Source: Bacteroidales bacterium (GTDB lineage Bacteria > Bacteroidota > Bacteroidia > Bacteroidales > TTA-H9). From it: a stretch of 64,000 nucleotides of DNA. Location of the stretch: contig JAUSOY010000081.1 in NCBI GenBank assembly GCA_030656615.1, forward strand, positions 33,896-97,895, read 5' to 3'. Shown one piece after another: positions 39,495 through 49,424 of the stretch. The first letter of the stretch is position 1. Each line of letters starts with the position of its first letter. The notes beneath the pieces are model-generated. The model saw only the letters and a program-made list of their open reading frames with translations. It ran no database searches and was not told where the DNA came from. Both the position numbers and the translations under genes were made by a program.

Positions 39495-40940
39495 ATGAAC
39501 CATAGAGTAGAAAAAGATTTTATCGGTGAAGAAGAAATACCTTCCACGGCATTGTTTGGACTACAATCGCTGAGAGCCCGACACAATTTTCCGGATACTA
39601 CCCCATTTCATCCGGAGTGGTACAAAGCAGTGGCTCTCGTTAAACTGGCAGCATACCAAACAACTGAATTATTCTATGAGGCTGTTACCAAAAAATATCC
39701 TGAGAAAGAATTCCCTTTTCAACGCATTCCCAAAAAAAATCTCGATGCATTGATGGAGGCTGCTTCCGAAGCTTCCAGAGGTTTTTACTTCGAAAACTTT
39801 ATAGTTCCGGCAATAAGCGGTGGTGCCGGCACCAGTATTAATCTCAACCTTAATGAAATAATTGCCAATGCGGCTCTGCTTAAAATTGGCAAACAACCCG
39901 GCGAGTATAATCACATCGACCCAATTGAACATGCTAATATTTTTCAATCCACCAATGATGTCGTTCCAACGGCTTTGCGTATTGCATCCATGCAGCTATT
40001 CAAAGAACTTGAAGAATGTATTAATGACCTTCGAAAAATCACAGAAGAAAAGGAAACGGAAAGCAGAGATACATTAAGAATTGCCCGAACTCAACTGCAG
40101 GATGCTGTACCCTCATCATACGGCCGGTTATTTAGCACCTATAATGATGCTCTATCGCGCGATTGGTGGAGGGTTTCCAAATGTCAGGAGCGTATAAAAG
40201 TGGTGAATATGGGAGGCGGGGCAGCCGGAACGGGCATTGGAATACCACGGTACTACATCATGGAAATTGTTCATCAACTTCAAAAACTCACCGGACTGCC
40301 GCTTACACGAGGTGAAAATCTATCGGATGCAACTTCCAGCCTGGATTCCTTTGTTGAAGTTCACGCCATTCTCAAAGCCCTGGCAGTAAATCTGGAAAAA
40401 ATGGCATCCGATATTCGTCTACTATCTTCAGACCTAATGGGTAGTAAAGAACTGGAAATACCTCCACGCCAGATAGGCAGCAGTATTATGCCCGGTAAAG
40501 TAAATCCTGTAATTCCGGAATTTATTATCAGTGTTTCTCATCGAGTTTATACCAATGATATGCTGATTACCAGCTTGGCTGGCCAGGGACAACTCGACCT
40601 GAATGCATACATTCCTCTGCTTGGCCATGCTTTTCTTGAAAGCATTAAACTCCTCATCGCTGCTTGTAAAACCATGGCTACCAACTTAATGAAAGACCTA
40701 AAATTCAATTCTTCGGTATCTGAAAAAAAATTAATGCAATCTCCGGCCATTAGTACGGCTCTGTCACCCTATATCGGATATCACAAAGCATCCATTATTG
40801 CCGGCTTGATTAAAGAAAAAGGCATCGACATTCACGAAGCGGTTAAAATATCAGGGCTTATCACTGAAGAAAAAGCCAATACCATTTTTAGTCATGAAAA
40901 TCTTCTGAAATCAGGATTTTCTATTCACGATCTGGATTAA
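39495..40940 (+). CDS. Aspartate ammonia-lyase / fumarase superfamily lyase
   Basis: IFQSTNDVVPTALRIAS, GSSIMPGKVNPVIPEF signature loop; 14 nt upstream of hydF. Confidence 0.85.
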   Translation: MNHRVEKDFIGEEEIPSTALFGLQSLRARHNFPDTTPFHPEWYKAVALVKLAAYQTTELFYEAVTKKYPEKEFPFQRIPKKNLDALMEAASEASRGFYFENFIVPAISGGAGTSINLNLNEIIANAALLKIGKQPGEYNHIDPIEHANIFQSTNDVVPTALRIASMQLFKELEECINDLRKITEEKETESRDTLRIARTQLQDAVPSSYGRLFSTYNDALSRDWWRVSKCQERIKVVNMGGGAAGTGIGIPRYYIMEIVHQLQKLTGLPLTRGENLSDATSSLDSFVEVHAILKALAVNLEKMASDIRLLSSDLMGSKELEIPPRQIGSSIMPGKVNPVIPEFIISVSHRVYTNDMLITSLAGQGQLDLNAYIPLLGHAFLESIKLLIAACKTMATNLMKDLKFNSSVSEKKLMQSPAISTALSPYIGYHKASIIAGLIKEKGIDIHEAVKISGLITEEKANTIFSHENLLKSGFSIHDLD

Positions 40941-40953
40941 GAACGAGGGAAAT

Positions 40954-42183
40954 ATGAAAAAGGGAACAGAATCGCGGCCACATATTGGCATTTTTGGCAG
41001 GCGAAATAATGGTAAGAGCTCTATCATTAACCGGCTTTCTGGCCAGGAAATAGCCATCGTTTCAGATTTTGCCGGAACAACCACTGATCCGGTGAAAAAA
41101 AATATGGAAATTGGCGGAATTGGGCCTGTAATACTGATTGATACCGCTGGAATTGATGATGAAGGCGAATTGGGGGAAAAAAGAATTGCCAAATCGCTGG
41201 CAGTTATCCCCACCATCGATCTGGCTTTACTTATAATCACGTCAAACTCCTTCGGCGAATTTGAGGAAAACCTCATCCTGAACTTCCAAAAAAATGATGT
41301 GCCTTTCATCGTTATTCACAATAAATCTGATTTGGTAAAGGTTTCCTCCGAATTAAAAAGCCGGCTTGAGTCAGAATTCAATACGAAAGTATTGGATTTT
41401 AGCTGTATAAACCGTTCAGACCATTCGATACTTATTCAGCAAATTCGTCATTCGATTCCCGAATCGGCCTACAAAAGCACATCTATGTTGGGCGATTTAA
41501 TATCTTATGGAGATATTGTTCTCTTAATTACACCCATTGATGATGAGGCTCCCGAAGGCCGATTGATTCTTCCTCAGGTTCAAACCATACGAGATGTACT
41601 TGATAATGATGGTATTACAATTGTTGTAAAAGAACGGGAAGCTGAACAGGCACTTAAACAAATGATCAGACCGCCAAAACTCGTGGTAACCGACAGTCAG
41701 GTTTTTCTGAAAGCCGATGCGATGATCCCTGAAAATATTATGCTTACCAGTTTCAGTATCCTTCTGGCACGCCAGCGTGGCGATTTCAGCAATTATTTAA
41801 AAGGAACACCACAAATAGCAAAACTAAAAGACGGCGATCGGATACTTTTACTCGAATCGTGCACTCATCATGTTTCCTGCGATGATATTGGCCGGATTAA
41901 AATACCACGCTGGCTGACTCAGTATACCGGCAAGCAATTACATTATGATGTTGTAAGTGGTCTATCTCAATTAAACCGTGATATCCACGATTATGCTCTA
42001 TTAATTCAGTGCGGGGGTTGTGTAATTACGCGAAAACAAATCATCAACCGCTTAAAACCAGCGGTAGATGCTGGCATCCCCGTTACAAACTATGGAATGG
42101 CCATCGCATGGGCTCATGGCATTTATCAACGAGCCGTACAGCCTTTCACAAAAATGGAAATTAATAACGAGGAATATCTCTAA
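40954..42183 (+). CDS. hydF: [FeFe]-hydrogenase maturation GTPase HydF
   Basis: GRRNNGKSSIINRL, DTAGIDDEGELG, C-terminal CTHHVSCDDIGRIKIPRW and QCGGCVITRKQI. Confidence 0.93.
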   Translation: MKKGTESRPHIGIFGRRNNGKSSIINRLSGQEIAIVSDFAGTTTDPVKKNMEIGGIGPVILIDTAGIDDEGELGEKRIAKSLAVIPTIDLALLIITSNSFGEFEENLILNFQKNDVPFIVIHNKSDLVKVSSELKSRLESEFNTKVLDFSCINRSDHSILIQQIRHSIPESAYKSTSMLGDLISYGDIVLLITPIDDEAPEGRLILPQVQTIRDVLDNDGITIVVKEREAEQALKQMIRPPKLVVTDSQVFLKADAMIPENIMLTSFSILLARQRGDFSNYLKGTPQIAKLKDGDRILLLESCTHHVSCDDIGRIKIPRWLTQYTGKQLHYDVVSGLSQLNRDIHDYALLIQCGGCVITRKQIINRLKPAVDAGIPVTNYGMAIAWAHGIYQRAVQPFTKMEINNEEYL

Positions 42184-42195
42184 ATTATATGCGAT

Positions 42196-45000
42196 ATGAA
42201 AATCAAACTCTTCATCCTTTTCTCGCTGTTGGGTGTTTTCCCCGTTTTAAAAGCGCAGCAGGCTAATCCTTCTTTTTCGGATAAAAAAGGATTATTTATT
42301 GATGGATTAGAGCTATCTTATCGCAAAGTTAAATTTAAAAATCCCACACCATTCTTCTCGCTTGATGTAAACGATCAGCCATGGACTTTCAACAAAAAAA
42401 GAATTATCCATGGCGATACGATAATTATTAAGGATGAAATCCTGAATATAAAAATATGGCCATTTTATACTCAAAACGGATCATCCTGGATCATCGAATG
42501 CAGCAATCAGAAAAAGGAAATCATCAAGATTTCCAATTTTGTTCCATTTGGTGAAAGTAGTGATAAGGCCTTCATTACCGGAAAGGGTAGCTACGAATGG
42601 CCCGGATATTTGTGTCGTTCACAACTTTTCCGTCCCGGATACGCACCGCTGGGGGTTGTTTTGCCGGATAATGCCTGGCATTTGGGGTTCAGCTCATTAG
42701 AAACACGCGAAAATCAATGGGTTACAAGTATTATCCGGAGAAAAAATATTTTCAATATCAAATGTAGCCGTTGGCATGCAGAATTAAAAGCTGGTGAAAA
42801 AATCCGTTATCAAATGTGGAGCGAAATTCATCATGGCGGATGGATTCGGGGAATGGAAATTATGTTTCGCGAACGCTGGTTACATGATTTGGAGACTTTC
42901 GACCAAAGTCTATATCAACGACCCGACTTGGCATGGATTCGAAATTCGTGGATAATGCTACTGCAATTTGCATGGGATTCGCAATACTATGATTCAGAAC
43001 AACAAGAGTCGCAACTATTTCAAACCCTCAACGATTATATCAAACCCCTTGGTGGAATCGACATTTATACGCTTTGGCCTACCTGGCCCCGTCTGGGATT
43101 GGATGAACGCAACCAATTTGATCTGTACGCCGATTTGCCCGGCGGTTTAGCGGCCATTAAATTGCAGACTGAATCGATGCATACCCTTGGCAAGAAATTT
43201 TTTATTTCATACAATCCCTGGGATGAAAGTACCCGTACTGAAGATCATCTGCAAGGTATGGCTCGCTTGCTCAAAGATACCGATGCCGATGGAGTGGTAT
43301 TGGATACCCGTGGAAAATCATCGGCTGAACTTCAGGCTGCCGCTGATAACGTAAAACCAGGAATCATTATGTACTCAGAAGGAATGGCTGTTCCGGCCGA
43401 TATGCCCGGTATCGTTTCCGGGCGGGTTCACGACGCTCTTTTTATGCCTCCACTTCTTAATCTTAATAAATACATCAAACCCGATTTTGCCATCTTTCGG
43501 GTCATACAAATGGCCGACGAATACATTCATCGTGAGGCATCCGTGGCTTTTTTTAATGGTTATGGCATGGAAATCAATACCATGAAGCCTGGCAGACCGA
43601 TTAGTATGCGGACGGAACTGGAATTTTTGGGGTTAACTACTAAAATACTCCGCGAAAATGCCAGCGTATTTTTTAAACAAAACTACCAAATTCTAATTCC
43701 AACATTAAAAGACAGTATATGGGTAAATAAATGGCCAAGCGAAGAAAAAATTATCTATACCATATACAGTCTTCAGACGGATGGATTTGATGGTCCCTTA
43801 TTTCTGTTCGACAATTCTCAGCTGCCAAATCCATCATTAGCCGACAAACCCTATCATATTGTCAGCCTTTGGAATCATGAAGAGGTTAAAAGCAGCCTTT
43901 TTAACGGCAAACATTATATTCATGTCAGAACATCGCCATTTGATAAAAGCTTTCTGCATTCGCGAAGGGAAGGAAGTGTGGAATGCATTGCCATATTGCC
44001 GAATATGCTGGAGGTTGAACAAAAAGGCGATAGCTTAAGATTTGGATCGTATAATGGTGATCGTATCCGATTAAATGCAGGTAATCCTTCGTATAACGGT
44101 AAGTACATTGATTTTGAATCGGGTCATCATCGCATCAGCTTATTCAAACACTTCGGAAATTACGAAGGGAAAGTAGTTATCCAACTTTTTGCCGGAAATG
44201 AATTGCTCGACGAACGCTACGGATTTATTCCCAAAGGCCTTCCCCGTTTAATTTCAGAAAACCGTAAGAGTACATCAGGAGCCATGGACACTACCGCAAT
44301 GTCATTTATTTATGGAGGTCCTTTTTCATGGTTCTCAGGTCGTTCGTCAGAACTTCCTGAATCTTTTATCCCCTATCCGGCGATGAATGACAGCATTCGA
44401 TTAGAAATAAATGATTTATGGGTAGATACTCATCCGGTAAGCAATGCTCAATTTTATCATTTTCTGAAACACTCAGGATATAACCCTTCCGATACAACAA
44501 ATTTTTTAAAGCATTGGACACATAAGCGTCCACAACCTCATCAAATGGATAAAGCCGTGGTATTTATAAGTCTGGAAGATGCTTTGGCTTATTGTGAATG
44601 GGCCGGAAAACGTCTTCCTAGCGAAGCAGAATGGCAATATATTGCAGGCAATGGTAAAGTTATAAAGTATCCCTGGGGCAATGAGCCGGATACCATACCT
44701 TGTACATCACAGCATCCAAATCATACAAATACAAGCTGTTCAAAAGCCAATAATACCGCAGGCTTATCCGGATTATGTGGTAATGTATGGCAACTCACCA
44801 ATGACATTTATAATAACGGTTCTTATACATTTGTAATTATGAAAGGTGGTACATCATTCAAACCCGATTCGAGTATCTGGTATCTCGAAGGGGGTCCAAG
44901 GCCCATTTCTCATCCTCAGATGCTTCTGATGGTTTCCCCTTCTTTTGATCGGTCGGCTTTTGTTGGATTCCGGTGTATAAAGGATGTAAATTCTAAATAG
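42196..45000 (+). CDS. Secreted TIM-barrel-like glycoside-hydrolase-type protein fused to an FGE/SUMF1-fold domain
   Basis: Signal peptide; central NSWIMLLQFAWDSQYYDSE...IDIYTLWPTWPRLG...GVVLDTRGKSSAEL...GIIMYSEGMAV; C-terminal LWVDTHPVSNAQFYHFL, LPSEAEWQYIAGNG, LCGNVWQLTND, KGGTSF. Confidence 0.72.
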   Translation: MKIKLFILFSLLGVFPVLKAQQANPSFSDKKGLFIDGLELSYRKVKFKNPTPFFSLDVNDQPWTFNKKRIIHGDTIIIKDEILNIKIWPFYTQNGSSWIIECSNQKKEIIKISNFVPFGESSDKAFITGKGSYEWPGYLCRSQLFRPGYAPLGVVLPDNAWHLGFSSLETRENQWVTSIIRRKNIFNIKCSRWHAELKAGEKIRYQMWSEIHHGGWIRGMEIMFRERWLHDLETFDQSLYQRPDLAWIRNSWIMLLQFAWDSQYYDSEQQESQLFQTLNDYIKPLGGIDIYTLWPTWPRLGLDERNQFDLYADLPGGLAAIKLQTESMHTLGKKFFISYNPWDESTRTEDHLQGMARLLKDTDADGVVLDTRGKSSAELQAAADNVKPGIIMYSEGMAVPADMPGIVSGRVHDALFMPPLLNLNKYIKPDFAIFRVIQMADEYIHREASVAFFNGYGMEINTMKPGRPISMRTELEFLGLTTKILRENASVFFKQNYQILIPTLKDSIWVNKWPSEEKIIYTIYSLQTDGFDGPLFLFDNSQLPNPSLADKPYHIVSLWNHEEVKSSLFNGKHYIHVRTSPFDKSFLHSRREGSVECIAILPNMLEVEQKGDSLRFGSYNGDRIRLNAGNPSYNGKYIDFESGHHRISLFKHFGNYEGKVVIQLFAGNELLDERYGFIPKGLPRLISENRKSTSGAMDTTAMSFIYGGPFSWFSGRSSELPESFIPYPAMNDSIRLEINDLWVDTHPVSNAQFYHFLKHSGYNPSDTTNFLKHWTHKRPQPHQMDKAVVFISLEDALAYCEWAGKRLPSEAEWQYIAGNGKVIKYPWGNEPDTIPCTSQHPNHTNTSCSKANNTAGLSGLCGNVWQLTNDIYNNGSYTFVIMKGGTSFKPDSSIWYLEGGPRPISHPQMLLMVSPSFDRSAFVGFRCIKDVNSK

Positions 45001-45007
45001 ATCGGCC

Positions 45008-45826
45008 ATGATCAAAATTTTTATTGTTTCAGATGGAAGCGGAAGAACCGCACAACAAGCTTTACAAGCTGCACTTGTTCAGTTTCCGGATTCACCCGAC
45101 GAAATCGAAATTGAGCTTTTCAATGGTATCCGCAGTGTAGATCAAATCGAAGATATTTTATACAAAGCCGGACATGAGGGAGCCCTCGTTATCCATACCC
45201 TGGTTAGCGAGAACCTCCGGCATCTTATGCATGGAGTTGCAAGAAATCATATTGTAGAAACCATCGATCTGATGGGACCCTTACTATTTAAATTAGCCGA
45301 TCATCTTTCATATCAGCCGAGTGGGAAACCGGGTTTATATCATCAGGCCAATGAAGAATATTTTAAGCGGATTGATGCTGTACAATATACATTCAATCAT
45401 GATGATGGTATCCGGGCCGAACAACTCGAAGACGCCGAAATAATTCTACTGGGAGTAAGCCGCACATTTAAAACCCCTGTAAGCATCTATCTGGCTTATA
45501 AAGGCTGGAGAGTAGCCAATATTCCGATTGTTGAAGGAATGGAGCTACCGGCAGGCGTTATGAATGCGAATCCGGGAAATGTATTCTGCCTTCATAATTC
45601 TCCCCTTGGATTGTCAAAACTAAGACAATCAAGACAGGATTACTTGAAAGGATATGCCGGACCATACGCTTCACTCGAACAAGTGAAACGCGAACTCAAT
45701 TTTGCCAACCATCTTTTTATGCGTCAACCATTATGGAGAATAATCAACGTCGCGAATAAATCCATCGAAGAAATTGCCAGCGAAATTCTTACAAATATGC
45801 ATATGAACTCCAAAATCACGGAATAA
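45008..45826 (+). CDS. Pyruvate,phosphate dikinase / PEP synthase regulatory kinase-pyrophosphorylase (DUF299)
   Basis: FIVSDGSGRTAQQALQAAL, VDAIQYTFNHDDG-like AVQYTFNHDDGI, LLGVSRTFKTPVSIYLAYKGWRVANIPIV. Confidence 0.92.
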   Translation: MIKIFIVSDGSGRTAQQALQAALVQFPDSPDEIEIELFNGIRSVDQIEDILYKAGHEGALVIHTLVSENLRHLMHGVARNHIVETIDLMGPLLFKLADHLSYQPSGKPGLYHQANEEYFKRIDAVQYTFNHDDGIRAEQLEDAEIILLGVSRTFKTPVSIYLAYKGWRVANIPIVEGMELPAGVMNANPGNVFCLHNSPLGLSKLRQSRQDYLKGYAGPYASLEQVKRELNFANHLFMRQPLWRIINVANKSIEEIASEILTNMHMNSKITE

Positions 45827-45941
45827 GAATCTAGAAAAGGGGAATGAATAAAAATTATTAACAGAAAATGAATATTGAACACCTTTCATTTGTACTTTTA
45901 ACATACATATTTCAATAAAATCACTCAATAAAACTACTTCC

Positions 45942-46604
45942 ATGAAAATCAGGATCTTCGTAATGACAATGGTTATTTTACTAATCTCAGCCTGTAGTAA
46001 AGACGATCTCTCCTCCACCTCTACTCTTAAAGGAATTATTAAAAATGAAGCCGGTGAGCCCATCAGTGGGGTTACCATAAAATGTAATCTTTTAACAACC
46101 AGCTCATCTACCGATGGTTCATATTCGATAACAGGCATTCCCGAAGGAGATTACACACTAACAATCAACAAATTGGGATATAAGGATTATAGCAGCCAGA
46201 ACTCATTTACTAAACCGGTAATCAGAACTGTTGATTTAACAATGATTGTTCCAGGATGGATAGATACCTACTTTACTGGTGATTATGCAGTGAATTTTAC
46301 TGTAAATGGTGCATCGGTAGGTTTTGCAGATGAGCAATCGGATATGGATTATGATGGCACCAACGTATTCACTCCCAACGTAGCTTTGGGGATTTTAGAT
46401 CTGGGGCCAAACACCCTTAAAAATATCGGGACAGTACCCACATCGGCATACACTTCTTCTACAAAGGCATATGCAGGAAATGTATACGCCGTTAAGACAC
46501 TGGAAGGCAATTACGTCATTTTTAAAATCACACAAATGACCTCACAAAGTCGAATGATTACGTTCGATTGGAAATATCAGGCCAATGGAGGTCCGCAATT
46601 CTGA
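45942..46604 (+). CDS. Lipoprotein with carboxypeptidase-regulatory-like (CarboxypepD_reg) domain
   Basis: LISACSKDD lipobox; TLKGIIKNEAGEPISGVTIKCNLLTTSSSTDGSYSITGIPEGDYTLTINKLGY. Confidence 0.8.
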   Translation: MKIRIFVMTMVILLISACSKDDLSSTSTLKGIIKNEAGEPISGVTIKCNLLTTSSSTDGSYSITGIPEGDYTLTINKLGYKDYSSQNSFTKPVIRTVDLTMIVPGWIDTYFTGDYAVNFTVNGASVGFADEQSDMDYDGTNVFTPNVALGILDLGPNTLKNIGTVPTSAYTSSTKAYAGNVYAVKTLEGNYVIFKITQMTSQSRMITFDWKYQANGGPQF

Positions 46605-46876
46605 ATCAAAACTATATCAGGCATTTTTATGCACAATGATGAAAAAGTCTGATCTGCAATTACAAATTACCGGTAACTGATAATCAGAATAATCGTTTGC
46701 TGAAGCCATTTCAGGGGTGAAGAAAATCACTCCCCGGATATTATTTTCGTCTTTTAAACGTTTGTATTCGCTGAATCCCTTAAGCAGTGTTAATACTTTC
46801 GTGATAAATGCATGCTTTATAAATACAGAAAAAAAACCTGTTTTTATATGTTTGCATACCAAAACAAGACAAAACA

Positions 46877-47839
46877 ATGAATATCCGTTTTTTACTACCT
46901 GTGATGTTAATTCCTTTTCAAATCTTCGCCGGTGATCCGCCCATTTCTGTCCCTGATAGTTTAAGACCCTGGATTATCAGTTGCAACAACACATTGAATT
47001 TTAATCAGACACACCTTTCAAACTGGGCCGAAGGAGGAGAATCGTCCTATTCGGGAACAGCCTTTATCAGTTTTCAGGCGGGTTTGGACAGAGGGAAATA
47101 TTCCGTCGATCATCAATTGGATCTGGCGTATGGAATGTTGCGTACCGCATCAAAAAAGATAAGGAAAACAGATGACAAAATAGACTACACCTCCACTTTT
47201 AGTTATAAGGCAATACGCTCGTGGAATTATTCCACGCTCATAAATTTCAAATCTCAATTCAGTAATGGATACAAATACCCCAATGATTCTACCGTTGTAT
47301 CCACATTTATGGCTCCTGCCTATCTTACGCTGTCGCTTGGAATGCAGTATAAGCCTACAAAAACTTTTGTTTTTTTTATTTCTCCCGCCTCCGGACGTTT
47401 TACCCTTGTTTTAGATGATGTGCTGGCCAATGCAGGAGCTTTTGGTGTTACAAAGGCCGTTTACGATTCAGATTCAACGCATAGTATAATAAAACCCGGG
47501 CGACATATCAAACCCGAATTCGGTATCAATCTGAACATACAATACAAGAAAAAAATTGTTGAAAATGTGAAAATCGAAAGCCGCCTCGTCCTTTATAACA
47601 ACTATTTTGACGAAGACCCTTCAAACCGCTGGAACATTGATATCAACGCTGAGACAAACTTTGTTTTCACCATCAATAAATACCTCACATCAAACATACG
47701 CATGAATCTGATTTACGATCATGATACTACGATTACTGATTATGTTTGGGAAGAAAATGAAAAGGTAAAAACAGGCGAAGGTCCACGAACGCAATTCAAG
47801 GAAACCTTTGGTATTGGCATCAATTATAAAATTCAATAA
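46877..47839 (+). CDS. DUF3078 domain protein (paralogue 2)
   Basis: LNFNQTHLSNWAEGGESS, SWNYSTLINFKSQFSNGYKYPND, GPRTQFKETFGIGI; clear paralogue of 26412-27326. Confidence 0.85.
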   Translation: MNIRFLLPVMLIPFQIFAGDPPISVPDSLRPWIISCNNTLNFNQTHLSNWAEGGESSYSGTAFISFQAGLDRGKYSVDHQLDLAYGMLRTASKKIRKTDDKIDYTSTFSYKAIRSWNYSTLINFKSQFSNGYKYPNDSTVVSTFMAPAYLTLSLGMQYKPTKTFVFFISPASGRFTLVLDDVLANAGAFGVTKAVYDSDSTHSIIKPGRHIKPEFGINLNIQYKKKIVENVKIESRLVLYNNYFDEDPSNRWNIDINAETNFVFTINKYLTSNIRMNLIYDHDTTITDYVWEENEKVKTGEGPRTQFKETFGIGINYKIQ

Positions 47840-47913
47840 TCAGTAAATATTAAGCAGCGGCGCTTTTCTAAACGCCAGGTACTATTGACGTACGATCTTC
47901 TCAAACGAAAAAA

Positions 47914-47937
47914 GGCCTTCAACTGATGTTGAAGACC
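47914..47937 (-). terminator. Terminator for L31
   Basis: ggccttcaac-tgat-gttgaagacc hairpin, T-run on the minus strand afterwards. Confidence 0.6.
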
Positions 47938-47961
47938 GGAATATTATCGGTTTCAGAAAAA

Positions 47962-48231
47962 CTATTTCTGAGTATTTCTATCCATGTGTTTCTGATACCT
48001 GCTCATGAACTTGTCAACCCTACCAGCAGTATCAATAAGTTTCATCTTACCAGTGAAATAAGGATGTGATGTGTTTGAGATCTCAAGCTTCACCAGTGGA
48101 TATTCAATACCATCTTCCATAACAATGGATTCTTTGGTTTTAGCCGTTGATTTGGTAATAAATGTATAATCATTGGACATGTCTTTGAAGACGATGAACC
48201 TATAATCTGTGGGGTGGATGTCTTTTTTCAT
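47962..48231 (-). CDS. rpmE2: 50S ribosomal protein L31 type B
   Basis: [29 protein letters not shown]...[33 protein letters not shown] track extends to 48288 but start is at 48231. No zinc-type CxxC cysteines. Confidence 0.95.
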   Translation of the reverse strand: MKKDIHPTDYRFIVFKDMSNDYTFITKSTAKTKESIVMEDGIEYPLVKLEISNTSHPYFTGKMKLIDTAGRVDKFMSRYQKHMDRNTQK

Positions 48232-48301
48232 TGTGTTAGCTTCTCTTTTTTCAGGACTGCAAAAGTAATAAATTTTTCGTTTCAGCAAGAACTATGTCCA
48301 T

Positions 48302-49420
48302 TTATTTTTTCATATTTAACAAAAACTCCATTGTATCGATAGCATCTGAATAATCCCATAAACCAGCCTGCTGTGCCTGTCCTGGTTTTACGCTGGCAAC
48401 CTCAACGTCTGCAGATGTTACAACACATTGCAATGCATCGGTATTTTCTTTCACAAAGGCAATGCTTTCGTCCAGCGTAGTGTATTCAGTATAATTAATA
48501 ACCGAAATAGCCGCCATCAATTGTCGTTCGGGTCTGAATATTAAATAGCCCGAATCAAAATGAGCCAGTGAATTAACGAGAACCATGGCCTTTTGATAAT
48601 CATAATTGTTAATATATTTTGAGTGATGCCGAATCCAGTCGAATGTATTCATCGCTTTGAAAAGGTTCATAAAATCATATCCGGCAGGAACCATCAAGTG
48701 GGAGACCGAACGACATCCCCGACCAAAATAAAGCAGAATATCATCGGCTATCCCTTTCAGTTCTTCATCACTTTCGGATCCGGTAAGTATGGCCATACTG
48801 TTTCGATTTCGACGGATGATATGTGGGTAGCGGCCAAAATAATACTCGAAATATCTTGAAGTATTATTCGATCCAGTAGCAATAACGGCATCAAATCCAG
48901 AAACCCGCTCGGATGTAAAACTTATTCTATCATGCAATGTGGGGCAGTTTTCAGAAAGAAAACGTCCCATAGCCGGCAATAACATTCCATCATCGGATGA
49001 TAATTTGGCAAGTAAGCGATTTCCGGATACCAAAACACAAAGCATATCATGGAATCCAACGGCCGGAATATTACCAGCCATCACCACCAAAACTGTCTGA
49101 GGTTTCTTTACAGGTATAGCATAATTATTCATCCAATTACTCAGCTTTTCCGATTCAAGCATATCCGAAATACTTAAAAATCGGGCCTTTACGAAATCGG
49201 GAACAAACCAAGGATTTTGATGTTTAGCCTCTTGTATCAGGTCAGCAAACTCATCCACCCAAATCTGATTATCAATGGATATATCAACTGCTCTCCCGGC
49301 GGCGGCACCCAGTACCTTTCCTAATTTATTAAAAGCGTCAAATAGTTCTGTCTCTGGCATTATGGTATTTTTGTGCTGCAAAAATAAAGCTTTCAATCGG
49401 GCGTTAAAACCTAAATCCAT
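48302..49420 (-). CDS. Acyl-CoA reductase (LuxC-like)
   Basis: VVMAGNIPAVGFHDMLCVLVSGNRLLAKLSSDD, YFGRGCRSVSHLMVP. Start could be 49360 (MPETELFDAF). Confidence 0.82.
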   Translation of the reverse strand: MDLGFNARLKALFLQHKNTIMPETELFDAFNKLGKVLGAAAGRAVDISIDNQIWVDEFADLIQEAKHQNPWFVPDFVKARFLSISDMLESEKLSNWMNNYAIPVKKPQTVLVVMAGNIPAVGFHDMLCVLVSGNRLLAKLSSDDGMLLPAMGRFLSENCPTLHDRISFTSERVSGFDAVIATGSNNTSRYFEYYFGRYPHIIRRNRNSMAILTGSESDEELKGIADDILLYFGRGCRSVSHLMVPAGYDFMNLFKAMNTFDWIRHHSKYINNYDYQKAMVLVNSLAHFDSGYLIFRPERQLMAAISVINYTEYTTLDESIAFVKENTDALQCVVTSADVEVASVKPGQAQQAGLWDYSDAIDTMEFLLNMKK

Positions 49421-49424
49421 AATA

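Noticed and set aside
39359-39586. Minus ORF with a possible small TM peptide (FAPASIIATFIIIGIINILLEIIKVHKMDNA) divergent from the aspartase-like gene
   Set aside because: The N-terminal part overlaps the aspartase-like gene antisense and the start is ambiguous; not supported without conservation data.
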